A DNA stretch of 64,000 nucleotides from Heliopora coerulea. Lineage: Eukaryota > Cnidaria > Anthozoa > Scleralcyonacea > Helioporidae. The stretch's first letter is position 1, and each line of letters opens with the position of its first letter. Shown here piece after piece: positions 36,301 to 49,700 of this stretch. The notes under the pieces were generated by a model, which had not been told where the DNA came from, ran no database searches, and was given only the letters and a program-made list of their open reading frames with translations. The DNA lies in NCBI GenBank assembly GCA_030142905.1, contig JASJOG010000085.1, forward strand, positions 682,001 to 746,000, in the 5' to 3' direction. The position numbers were made by a program, and so were the translations under genes.

Positions 36301-39300
36301 GATGCCCGAGAAGATTACGAGCGTTGGCGAGGAACAGCTCGTCGATGCCTTGGACTCCAAGTACGACACTCTCCGAGACAAGCTTTTTTCGGAGGCATTG
36401 ATAAAACAAATGGGTGCCGCCGAATGGCAGGCGTTGAGTGAACAGGAACGACAGGCGAGACTGGTGAAAATGAAGCTGGAAGAAAGAAAACTTAGAAAAG
36501 CAGGTGAGGAGTTGAGCAAGAAATGACCTTAGGGATCATATTTTCTAGGAAAGATGTTTGCCCTGATTAGCCCTTTGGTTAGCTCCTCTGATCGACAGTA
36601 TGAATATTCGATGCCTGAGAGATTTCTAGAGGTCCCTTAGGCAATAGAGAGGGGTGTAAGCCTCACGTTTCACACGGAAGCATGATGGAAACCATTGAGA
36701 TTGTGATACCTTTATTTAAAACTGGGGAAAACATAAACCTTCCAATCAGACTGGCAAAACTGAAGGTGGTGCGAATGAGGATCCCTGCTTGGGTCAAGCT
36801 TTTCTCAATAGCTCAGAACGTTAACTTCGAAACTCTGGGCCGGATGTCCCTGTCATTAGTGTAAGGATGTTGTCTCTCTGGAATTGGACGGTTACATATA
36901 CAAATACAAGACTAATTCTCTGTGATAGTATTATCTGTATCATGTGAAAGTTGATTTTCGAATGCGGAATCATTCATTTTAACAACCAACCGGGACCGGC
37001 TGCAAAAATTGCAGCTCAAGACTACCGGACCGAACCCTTAACTGGTTCTGGCTGGGTCTCAAAATGTGTAATTCCGGCCCGGGAAAATTAGCTTCAGCTT
37101 AGTATTATGTACATTCTATTTCATATGATCGACGGTAAATGCCATATATTCTTGAATATTTCGTGAACTTTAATTTTCAGGCAAAATGGACGAACTACAA
37201 GCGTTGCTTGGGGCTGCTTTTGATGCCGAGGCCAACTTGCAAGATTTGATGGGACAGAACAAGGCGCGGTATAAGGAACGGATGAGAGAAAAGTTAGAGA
37301 AGCGACGGCAGCGGTTGAAAGAAGGAATGACCAAAGACGAGGTAGCAAGGTTGGAAGCTCAAGAAGACAAACAGTTTGAAGAAGACATGAAACAAGAAGC
37401 AAATGTTAATGCACTTCTGAAGCTAATGGTGAGAAAATATTTTAGTTTTCTGATAGTAATTACGGTGAATATGCCAAACGTTAAAATTCTTTGGTAGCTC
37501 AGAGATTCGAGCATCTCACCCGATTCACCGTCAGAAGGTTGCGGGTTCGATCCCCGTTTAGGGCTCAGAAATCGTTTTTCTGAGATGAGTTAGACGAATG
37601 TATATAGCGAACAACGTTCATCTCATTTAATTTTTTTCCTGATTTGTCGTTACAGTGGAAAATATTTTGAATATTAACCTCAATAATGTATGATTTTTGT
37701 TACAGCATTGTTACGACAAAGAAAAAGAGGCGTTGCTTTCAGCACTGCGAAACAAGGATGCCCGGTTTGCTAGTGAACGTCAGCGCCAAGCTGAGCTGGC
37801 GAGGCTAAGAAGAGAGGAGAGAAAAGCCCGACAAGAAGATAAATTTGATACAGCTGCTCTAGTGCTCGGGTTAGCGCAGGCTCAGAAAGCAAATTTGGAA
37901 GAACTGTAAGTAGTTTGATTAAAATATTAAGGCTCTTAGATTTTACGTTAATATTACGGGATGGACAGACGAACGAAAGGATGAAAGGGCGGACGGATGG
38001 ATATACGGGTGGGCAGACGAACATGCTGACCAATGAAAGACCGAATGAGTGAACGGACGGACAAACTGAAGACAGGACAAACGAATGAAAGGATATTGGT
38101 ACAGATGGACGAATAAACGGACTTATGGCACACCGTTGGGCGATAGTACGGTTAGACGGAAGGAGAAACCGACTAACGAACGAAAAAAATAATGTAATTC
38201 AGATCGTTCTGCCTGTGTATTTCCAGTGTTTCCTCCGGATGCCTGTCACGTTGTCGCCCCTAACAGTATATATAGGAAGTCGGGATGTTGTATTTGATCA
38301 AGTTCCTTTCGTAGTTTTGAAATATCTTTGACTTTGAGGTCACGGTTGTTTTTTCATTAATTATTTAGGGAATGTTCCCTTGGTTTTTTTGGGGTTTTTT
38401 TTGTTTGTTTTTGTTTTTCCTTTCCGTTTTCCACTATTTCATGACGTGCTTACCAAACCTTACCACATTATTCATGTTTCTTTCCTATAAATTTCAGGCA
38501 AAAGAAAGACCGTCTTCGACAAGAACAGCTTGCACGCGAACGCCTTGCTGCTCGTCGCAAAAAGAAATCCGAGGAACTTCAAAGTGAATTACGAGAGAAA
38601 GAGGATGAACTATTGGATGAAATTAGCGAGAAAGAAAATCTTGTGGCTTTACAGGTGCGGAAACGTGATTTTCTGTCTTTCATGTGTCGGTGGTGGTGGG
38701 TAGAGGGAGCACGTGGGTTGGAAGGGGATAGCTATTGGGAAAGGGGTTAAAAGTCGCTCCGGTGTCCTGTCAAAAAACCAACCATATGGTGGACTATTTC
38801 GCTATCCTGTATCTGGCTGAGGAATTAAGAAACAGAGAAAAAGATTGTCAGAGCATGGTATAATTGGGGTTTTGTCAAGATTTGACCCACTTTTCTGTTT
38901 TACTATTAAAGTTTTGAAGTTGCTTGGTTTGTATTACTTTTCACCTTGCCACTTAAGAGTTTTAAGGCAGTGGCGTATATATAGGGGGGCAGAGGGGGCG
39001 ACCCCCCTGACATTTCTGTCGGAAAATTTAGAGCTTGTCGGAAAATTTGAGGGAGGATACCTTACTATATTTCGTTTGCCGAGAAGTCAAAAAACCTTCG
39101 GGACTAGAAACGTCAAAAATTGGACATTTGTAGATCATAGAAGTGATACAATATTACGGTAAATGAAAATTTGAAACTAATTTAAACATCTTTAACCTAA
39201 ACCGGATGCAGAAAACCGAACGTTTTCTTCTGAAATATGGCAACTGTCTGCCTACAAATTAGCGCAAGAAAATCCATTCCTCGCGGTTCGTGTTGACAGG

Positions 39301-42300
39301 CGCCTAATACGTGAAGTCCGCCCATAGCAACGTCAAAGTTTCGTCCAATAAACTTCAACGTTTTAATTTTGAAACAACGCGTTAATTAACGCACAGTGCA
39401 CAGTCAATTTCAAATGCGGTAGTACAAACATAGGAAAATCGTGTAATCAAAATAGCCTATAAAATTGTTGGTAACATTTTGTGTTCTGAAAAGAAGCCAG
39501 TCAATGCTAGTTGGTTGCCGCCGCTGTGTCCGCGTACTACAGCCGAGGCTAGACTGCTGTTACTAATTCTCAACTCTAAATGACTACTAAAAATACGTTT
39601 GCCGTTTGTTCAGGTAACCCGATTTAGGCTAACTCTTGTCGGAAATTTTTCAAATTTCCCCATCCCTCTCCAGAAATTGTTATATACGCCGTTGTTTTAA
39701 GGATAGGGTAACGTAATTTGATAACTTATTTGTGGGGAAAGAAAACAGAAATCATCTGGTATCCGGATGGATGGAAGAAAATCACTGTCGAAGTAGTAGA
39801 AGTATGCTTAAAATTAAGGAACGACCCAAATTGTTGTTGTACTTAGCAAAGTCTTGTTTAAACTTTAGGGTAAGTACTTGACATTGTTCTATTTGATTTG
39901 TTTAGGAAGCCGTGTTGAAAGAGATGGAGAAAAAGCAAGAATGTGAAAGAGAGTTCTTGGAGAAAATACTGCAGGAGGAAGAAAAAGGTGATCTCAGAAG
40001 AAAAGCACAGGAGAAAAGTAAAGAGAGTCTAATTGAACGCTTGATCGAACTGAAGGTAAAATGTGGTCACTGAAACTGCTTTCTATTCTGTTCTCGTGGA
40101 TAAAATAAAGATCTTTTAACAACTAAATAATAGTTCACAAGGAAAATACAAAGAAGATCATAAGCGCGTTGTGTATTCAAAAATGATACTAACTCGTTTC
40201 CTTTTCTCCTCAAATTGTTGCGCTTTAGAAGACAAATTTTTAAACTTTCTTCGCGAAATAGCCCATTAAGTAGTCCGTTCTTGACGTAATTCAAAAATGG
40301 ACCAGTACGTGCTTGATCAGATCTGATACACTCGGCTATCGCCTCGTGTGTTTAACCCCGAGAAAGTAGTCCTGCTCGGTTTTGAAATATTAAATAAATG
40401 ATGCATCAGTTCCACAACATGTGGCCCACAAAGAGGAGTCATGTAGGTCACTGATGCTCACTGATCATTTGGGGGGGGGGGGGGTGCTGGTGTCACAGTG
40501 GCAGTGCACGTGTATTTCACCACTGTGACTAGGGTTCGATTCCGGCTCCGTGCGATTATCTCATTAAAGTTACCTTTGTCGCATGTGAGAAGAGTGTTTC
40601 CCAGTTTGATTCTACCAAGCGTCGCAGGTTTTCTCTAGGTACTCCGGTTTTCTCCTGTAGTAGCACTGGACCCATGAGGGGTGGCCCTTACTGGACCTCT
40701 AGGAAGAACAGCTTAGGTAGCTGATAGGGTTATCCAGTATAAATAAAGACACTTTATATTTACCACGTTGTAATCTTGAGCAATAGGTGCCAGTGTAGGT
40801 AGTCGAGGATAATAAGATGCGATAACTTTGGGTGAAGCAACTACCTGAAATATACGAAACGTTGAAGTTTCTTTTCGTATATTTCAGGTAGTTGCTTCAC
40901 CCAAAGTTATCGCATCTTGTTACCACGTTGTAACCTCTTCTCTGCTTCCACAGGACCCTTAAGCAAACAAGATATGTACGTCAACGTCCGTTTTATAAAA
41001 TCAAACTTTCTTTCAAAACAAAGAATATAAATTACTTCTCGTGCAATCAGTGTAATTCCAACGCCATCCTCATTCTGAACACAACATTATTCAGGGCATT
41101 TTCCCGTGTTTAGAACGACGTCTACCCCAGGACCAGCCACGTTTTTAGTTGAGTTTGAAGCCCTGGACTATGAAGATCACGAGATTTTCAAGGGATGGAT
41201 CAAAAATGTTCCGAATTTTTGGCTTATATAAGGAGAAAGTAGTTTCTAACCAGCGAAATAAAACTTGTTTTCCGTTATTTCGTGTCTTGTTCTATGTTAT
41301 AGAAAAGATGGTACGTAATAAGACGTGCTCTCCTAACTACTCGCGTACATCATTAGCCAATGGAGCACGTCAAATACCAAAATAATGAGCAGTTAACTTC
41401 AAAACAAGGCAATGACCGAAAGTTGACAAACTTCGAAGTACTTTACTATTAGATCAAACCTCTCTTGGAGTGTAATAACCATTTTCCACTTAAGGTCCAC
41501 TCCTCTTACCGGTGTGTAGCGTGATGTATCAATGAACATGTGCAATTTGCTTGAATGATTAATCAGCTCGACAAGTGCGCATGCCTATTGATAGGTTACG
41601 CTACGTGCCCGAACGTTACGCTTGAGGTGGAAAATGGGTTTATGAAATGGCATCTCTGACAAATTCCTACTTATGGATAAAATTAGGTCGAAAGTGGTCC
41701 AAATTTTTCGCTAAGGCCACATTTCTAAACAAATGTCTCGGTACAGATCGATCAACGTGTCGGTACAAACTTGCTGTTACCATTTTCCTCTTCAACAATT
41801 CGTGAGCTTAGATATATCTCAAGCAGAGGTTCAAATAATCAGCCATCGTTGTCCTTTGCATAGGAGCTGCGTGAGCAGTGGCGAGATTCAAGCGCTGACG
41901 GAACGAAAGATTCAGTAAAAGAACACGAAGAAATTCTACGTGAGGCCGTTTGTTTGAATATGGTGACGAAAATGGCAGAGTTGAAAGCTAATTCGGATCG
42001 AGGTGTAGTGAAAGACGAAGATGTACAGGTTGCCATCTTGGCTAATCTGCAAGAAATGCAAGATCAAGAAGCTGAAATTCTTTTGAGGGATTTGTCGTCA
42101 AAAGTAGGTGATAATATCTTTTAGCATACACTTCGCAGGTGACTGGTGTTTTTTGCGCAATCTGATCAGTTCCCATATCTCGAAGTATCGTGCACTAGTC
42201 ACTTCAAAACAAGCAAAACAAGATGGCGTCCCATTTTGTTTCTTTTACGGAAGAAGAACTTTTTTGTAAATAAATGAAGCCGCCGTGCAAAACAATTCCG

Positions 42301-45300
42301 AAAAAGCTACGAAATTTGTCAATAAATTATCTAAAGATATGTATTTCTTTTACTTTTCAGCGATAAATGCACTCAAGATGTGTTCAAAATGTTTTGTTCA
42401 CAAATGATGAATATGAATTTGATGAATTCAGTGTTGGTGAATAGGTGTAGATATTTACATCGCTGCTTCGGGACTCGGTAAATATCCACCACTATTCACC
42501 TACGCTTCGGTGAATAATTGTTCTTTATTCCGCAGCAAAGCACATTAAATTTTAAAAATAAAATTTTCAGATTGTCTGTTTATCAGTCTGTCTGTCCGCC
42601 TGCCATTTCGCCTGATTGTCTTTCAGTCTACCCACCTACCTGTCTTTGACTGTGTCTGTCCACTTGTATGTTAATCCGTCTGTGACTGTCCGTCCATCAA
42701 TCCGTCCGTCCATCAGTCCGTCCGTCCGTCCATCAATTCGTCCGTCCGTCCGTCTATCTGTCTATGTCCATGTCGTCGGTCTCTGCTTATGTATGCAAGT
42801 CTGTCCTTCAGAGTTTGTGTCTGCTTATTTGTTTATTCCGCTTCACTTTCCTATAACCTATTTTTTAACTTCTTACGTGTGTTTTAGTCTTCTGTATCTA
42901 TTTGTTGCTTGTTTGTTTGTATGCACACTTGTATGTGGGTCTCACAGTTCTGCTTCATGTTTTAAAGTAAGTCATGTTTTTCAGACTGCAGTTACTTTGT
43001 CCCAACTTCGAACCGTTCAGCATCAAGCAAGACGATACCGCTGGTACGATAACATTGCGGTATCATTGCTAGGTGTGAAGAAACACGCTCGTAAACCCGA
43101 CCAGGCGGATATACCCACCGAGGAGGAGCTCCTCGATGCTTTGGAAGAGAAATACGATGCTCTGAAAGATAAACTGATTGCCGAAAGTTTGATAAACGAA
43201 CTTGGTGCAGCAGAGTGGGAGAAACTATCTGAACGAGAAAGGCAGTCGAAGATTGTGAAAATAAGATTGCAAGAAAAAAAATTACGCGAGCAAGGGAAAA
43301 TGGACGAGGCTAATAGGTGCGTATTATAAAGAATTGAGACGCTGGAAACTTTTGGCAGCGTTTTTGATTCTAGAATCATGATCTTGTAATAATCACCTAC
43401 CAAGTTCCCATTCCTTGGTTTCCCGGGATTTCATGACTCCTGAGTAACGTCTTAAGACTTCTGAAAATTGCCTCGGAACATCGCCACCCGTAAAGTCTAA
43501 TTCATACTTGTGAAATGAGCACAAACGTGAGCACAAGCACAAGAACATGAAAAAGGAACTTTTTCCTTTTGTTGTGCTTGTACTTATTTCACTAGTGTGA
43601 ACAGACCTGAAATAAGCACAGGCACAAGAGTTCGACCAATATCAAAACTGTTGTCACCAGATCTCCTACAAGTCTCAAGCATTTATGCGCGTGCGTACAC
43701 CATTTTCTCCTGTGCTTATTTCACGTGTGTGAACGGTACTGTGCTTGTGCTTGCTCCAACGCTTGTTCTTATTTCACAAGCGTGAATCAGCCTTTAAAGT
43801 TGTTCTAGGATAACATTGCTTCGACATAGTTAACACTTCCTTATTGGTAAAGGAAAATGTTATTTTGAAGCAATGCTGGAAAATGTTAATAGACGAGAAT
43901 TCACTCGTTTGAATTCAGGGCATCAAGCCTTTGTAGCACCAAGATTGTACTGGATAGCAAGTCATCCAATGCATTGCAGAGTTTTTCAGTTTAATGGATT
44001 TTTACTTTCGGAAAAAAGAAAAAAAAACCCAAACATTTCTTCAAAATTATCAGCGGAAATGATGGTAATTTAGTGGACCTACGATGATGTTTGTCATTCT
44101 TGTAGGTTGTTCGGTGAAGGTTTAGAACACGCAGCTAGTCTTTCGAAGTTGATGGGTGAGACAAAGGCACAACAGAAAGACGCATTCCGCAAACGGCTGC
44201 AAAAATTACGCCAGTTGAAAGCCGCAGGGATAGATATTACAACAGAAGAAGCACAACTCCTGGACGACGAGATGGAAGATGAAGCCATCGAAGAAGAGGT
44301 TTCAACAGAGGATGTGATGAGGGATTTGCAGGTAATATAAGGATATTGAAAGGTGTATTTATTTTGCTGTTGCTATGGAAACGGACCTTTGGCTCACAAT
44401 TCAAGCTAATAAAACAAAGTATTGGAGTTAACGGAATCTTTGCTGCCCCAGATATTTCATATATTGGAAATCTTGAGTTGGGCCACAGTTTAATCTTCTG
44501 TAAGGGGTAACTGGCTAAGCGTTAGATAAGCAACCACCCTTGGGATTCTACTCCTCGTAAATCGTATCATGAAACACTTTTTAGGCAAGGTATGAGGAAG
44601 AGAAGAAACTACTACTGGCATCGCTTGGTGGTCAAGATCAAAGGTTTCATAGCGAACGACAACGGCAGTTAGAGCTCGCAAGATTAAGGAGAGAACAGAA
44701 GAAGATTGCCAAGGAAGATAAGTTTGATGCTGCAGCCTTAGTTCTGGGACTGGCAAAACAGCAAGAGGCGACTAGAGAAGCAAGGTAGAGTGGCTTTGTT
44801 GAACTGCCATTCAGAGTGTAATGGCATACTTTCATGAACACGTCTCCTTACTATACTTTAGCCAAACATTAAACAACGTAACACAAGATGATGATGATGA
44901 TGATGATGATGATCGTCATCATCATCACAATTATCATCATCATCACCATCACCATCATCATCACCATCACCATCATCATCACCATCATCATCACCACCAT
45001 CACCATCACCATCATCATCATCATCATCACCCATCATCATCATCATCACCATCATCATCACCATCATCACCATCATCATCATCATCATCATCACCATCAC
45101 CATCATCACAATTATCATCATCATCATCACCATCATCACCATCATCACCATCATCATCACCATCACCATCATCACCATCATCATCACCATCATCATCATC
45201 ACCATCATCACCTTCATCATCACCATCATCATCATCATCACCATCACCATCATCATCATCACCATCATCACCATCATCATCATCATCATCACCATCACCA

Positions 45301-46678
45301 TCACCATCATCACCATCATCATCTACATCATCATCTTCATCATCATCACCATCTGCATCTGCATCATTCTCATCATCACATTCACTATGATTACCCCCAT
45401 AATCCATATACCCCGTCGTGATGATAATTACCACCGTAGATCAAAATATTACTGTCGTGATGATCTTTAATCTTTAATCATGATACTCCTAAAATAGTAA
45501 TGACTATACTAGGAGGACTAATTACAGAAAAATAAGATAACCGATTTAAAATTATTTATACAAAACATAGAATAAAATAACATAATAAATAAAATTAAAT
45601 AAAACAAAATAATATAAATAGTATAATTATTAAATGAATTAATCCGACCTAATAAATGAAAGAGCATTTAATTTAAATGTGTTTAAATTATCAATGTTTG
45701 TAAAGCTAAGAGGTGTATTGTTCCATAGAACTATTTTCCTCGGATAAAAAGAATATTTATAAATATCGTTATTCAATATGATGATTTCAAGTTGGTAACG
45801 ACTTTAATGCCTTTTAGCTACCGCAGGGATCGCGCTCGCCACGAGCAGCTGGCCCGCGAACGTCTTGCTTCGTTGAAAGCAAAACGAGCCGAGAAAGGAT
45901 CGTGTCTTGTATTAGAGAATGAAGATGAGCAACGTCAAGCTATCGAGACAAAATTACGCGAAGAGCAAGAAAATAAGACGAAAGCGTTGTCACAAGAAGC
46001 GCTTGAAATACAGAAAGGAGGAATAGTAGCTATTCAAGAAGCCATTCTAAGAGAAGTTGAGAAAAAGCACAGTGTTGAAATCAAGGTGAGTCTACCAGCC
46101 GTGGTTTGCTAAACTATACTGGTGAATTGATGTTACGTATGCAAATTGTAAATGGTTGTCCCCGAGTATGATAGACATGATTTGAAAAGACTTTTCATAG
46201 CTATCAGTTATAATAACAATTTGTTGTCTTATTAGTAGGCTATGCTATCTTTTCACGAAAAACTAGGAGAATGTGGGATAGGAAACGTAAACGAGGTATA
46301 ACTTTGATGCTGCTATGGATAGGAATCCATGCCGACTAAGCAGTGACAGGTTATTCTTGACCGACGCAGAAAGTTTTCGCAGATCCTGATATAAAATGCT
46401 GTCCACTCATTTAATGACAGCCCACTAGAAAGTGTAACGTTAGTTAAGCTTCAACAACTTCCAGACTTCTGGTGCTGGTGGCCTATAGAATAAAACCGTT
46501 ACTGTACTAACGTCTTTCTCACTGAACCCTGATTCAAAGAAGGAAGGATGGTTACAATTTCTACAGCGTCTGGAGCTGTATTTAAGGTTGCCTTATGACG
46601 AAAGCAAATCAAAAGTTCTATGTTACTTAATAGTAAGGCGTATACTTACCTAACTAATAATCCAGTATATTTAACAAT

Positions 46679-46710
<32 letters not shown>

Positions 46711-49700
46711 AGCATATACCTCCCATAACTGTTTTCACACACTTACTTCATTAAATATTTAAGACAATTTTACGAAACGTCGACTTGTCGCCCGCTCGTC
46801 GTTTGTAAACAAAACATTTTGAAACACATTCCTGAGTGCATTTATCGCTAAATTGTAAACGAAATACAAATTCCTGGATACTTTATTGCCAAATCTCGTA
46901 ACTTTTTTGGCATTGTCTGGCACAGCGGCCTAGTTTATTCAAAACTATTTCCTTCTTCCGTAACAAAAACTGGGCGCCATCTTGTTTTGCTCGAAGGTGA
47001 ATAGTGCAGGATATTCCGAGATAGACGAACCAATCAGATTACATAAAAAACACTATTCACCTGCGAGGTATATGCTAAAATAATATAAACTGGAGAAGTA
47101 TTTGTTTACATTACTTGACAGTTACTTTTGTTTCTTAGAACACTTCATTCTTCCTTAGTGGTGAAGTCTCAGTACAGTGCTTAAAGCAATGTTTTCACTT
47201 TACGATTACCTATTTTAAATTTCTTCCAGACAGTAAATCTTCCCATAGTGAGAAAATTGTCTGGTTTTAGCCAGAGTAAAATACTCAAAGGTCGTCACCG
47301 TTAGGAAAGGGTTAATGCTCGTTTACTCATCTAAATGTCTGGAATATGTTTTCATCTCTGTATTTTGTCGTCACATTCTTCTTTTATACGTCTTAGATGT
47401 TGAGTGAGCTCCTTGACGTGAGTGAAGCTGACTCCGAGGCAATTGCTGCCGCGAATTATCTTAACGAAAAACAGCGTGATGAGAAAATGACTGATCTGTA
47501 CAACGACTACAAGAATTGGAAAACAGTTGCTGTGAGAGCGTCGAAGAATGCGGCATTTGATCATGTGGTTACGAAGGTGGGTGTTACAAGCGACACATAA
47601 CGATTTTCAGAATTTCAGGTCAGTTCGCGGAACGACAGCAGTAAATATCCACCGTTCAAAATGGTGGGTAATTGAAGGATTTCAACGAAGATAGCTTTGT
47701 TTTTGTGAGCAAAAAATGGACAATCGGTAGGGAAATTTACGTTTCAGTACTATCATAGACACTAACACGAAGAAATGTAGAAATTAAAGCATTCGCGCGT
47801 GTGGTAGTCGGGGCACGCGTTCTCCTCCGAGATTTTCTGATATGGTGGAAAGTGCTCTTTTTGTTCTGGGAAGTTCACTTTTCTTTCTGCAAACCCACAT
47901 TATAACCAGCAAGTGCCTTTTCCGTATGCAACTGTGCAAAGCTCTTGCTCTCCTAGCTTAAACTCTCTTTCTACTCGTCTTTCGGAAGACGGAATAAAAA
48001 TGATTAAAACTCCGAAAAAAGTATGAATATAAATGGCTCTGCTCAAGAAATTCGAAGTGGTGATCTAATTCAATCTTTTAAAGCAGTCCATGGAGTAGAT
48101 GAGTGGAGTTCAAACGCCATTAAAATATGCCTTACATGTTAATTCACACTTTTCTACTACACCGTGAGCTTTATAAGGACCACGGTAAAGCTGTTAGTGA
48201 CATGTCTTTCATTGTATGTGTACTTTACACCAGTCATCCTTCTAACATTATTTCAAGTCAAATTTATTACCTCATGTTCGTTCACGCACCTTAGGTGTAA
48301 TTTTTCAAATGTAAAATTCCTTAGTTCAATATCAATTGCTATTATTATTTTCCGAACAGGAAGAGGAAGAACAGAACATTTTGCGTACAGCCGACAGCCA
48401 AATGAAGCTCATGAGAATCTTAAGAGATGGAATAGTTCTTAAAGTTACGAACTTGAAAGAACAACTGTTGGCAAAAGGTATTCATGAGTCAAGTGTAAAG
48501 GAAGAAATCGGAGTTGTTCTTGTGGCCAATTTACAAGAAAAACAAAACACGGAAGATCGAGCTGTGGAGAACATCCTTGCTCAAAAGGTAAAACCAAAGA
48601 TTTTGATGAAATGGCAATGATCAAGTCTTCAAACTTATAGTCTAGTTAGCAGAATGCCTAATAGTCAGCTCTACTCAAATTATGTTGGATGCAACTACCA
48701 GAAAACGTCCTCGCATCATCTTTTTTACACGTTTTTGATACATACTTTCCTTACCCATTTCGAAACCTTACCGAGAAGCATTGCAGAAATATGTTCATCT
48801 GTGCTTTTTAAAAGAGCCTTAACTACAAATCTTTTTAACACTACTTTTATCTGAAATTAAGTTATCTTACTCCTGATGATTTAAACTTAATTGGTTTTTC
48901 AGGTATTGTAACATATAATTCTTTACAGTGAATTGAAATGGGCAATCGGTCATTATGTGTAGACTACGCAATATAAATCATAAACTGTTATTGTTATTAT
49001 TAGGATTAGCTGCAGTTTCAGTATTATGATTATTATTATTATTATTATTATGACTACGATACTGGTTTTGGTTGTTGTTGTTATGATTATTGTTATTGTT
49101 ATTATTGTTATCATTATTGTTTTTATTATTGTTATTATTATTGTTATTACAACTCGCACACCACCCAACTAAGGACAGTGGAAGGGCTCTCATTATTATT
49201 GTTATTATTATTGTTATTATTATTGTTATTATTATGATACTTTATCGGCTGAAGACCCTTACAACATTCAATGAAGACGACAAAGATGATGATGATGGTG
49301 ATAAGGATGACGCTGACTATGGTAATGGTGATAGTGTTGGTGATGGAGATAGTGATGGTCACAGAGATGCAGTGTCGGTGGTGAAGTTGATGTTAATGTT
49401 GGTGTTGATGGTGATGATGGTGATGATGATGATAATGGTGACTGTGATAATGATGGTAATGGTGACTGATGATGATGGTGATGATGATGATGATGGTGAT
49501 GATGATAACGGTGACTGTGATGAAGATATTGGTAGAGATAATCGTAACAGTAGATAACAATCATGGCCTCTGAAGTGTGTATTTTTTTATCACTCAGGAT
49601 GAAGAAACGTTAAACCGCGTTAAAGATGACCAGCGGCGCATCCGTGAGGAGTGCATTGTTGATAATCTGGCGGCAGTAATATTACACAAGGGTCAGGTAT

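Larger units (their letters stand above)
36215..42103 (+). repeat. Coding repeat 4 of the large gene (exons 21-26, about 428 aa)
   Basis: Exons 36215-36503, 37181-37428, 37706-37905, 38498-38654, 39906-40055 and 41864-42103. Landmarks are SKYDTLRDKLFSEALIKQMG, ALSEQERQARLVKMKLEER, KERMREKLEKRRQRLKEGM, AALVLGLAQAQ, LRQEQLARERLAARRKKK and EDVQVAILANLQEMQDQE. The first exon merges what repeats 2 and 3 split into two. Confidence 0.87.
42985..48587 (+). repeat. Coding repeat 5 of the large gene (exons 27-32, about 478 aa)
   Basis: Exons 42985-43316, 44106-44331, 44585-44784, 45818-46085, 47397-47576 and 48360-48587. Landmarks are EKYDALKDKLIAESLINELG, KLSERERQSKIVKIRLQEK, AALVLGLAKQQ, RARHEQLARERLASLKAKR, AILREVEKKHSVE and IGVVLVANLQEKQNTE. 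It is longer than the others owing to an insertion before AILREVEKKH. Exon 30 has a second in-phase AG nine bases downstream. Confidence 0.86.

Noticed and set aside
42616..42984. N-terminal extension of the exon at 42985
   Set aside because: It is the TCCGTCC repeat; a good acceptor at 42984 in the right phase starts the true exon.
44821..45434. Long poly-His, poly-Ser and poly-Asp open frames on both strands
   Set aside because: They are reading frames of an ATC trinucleotide array inside an intron of the large gene; no splice sites or conserved sequence.
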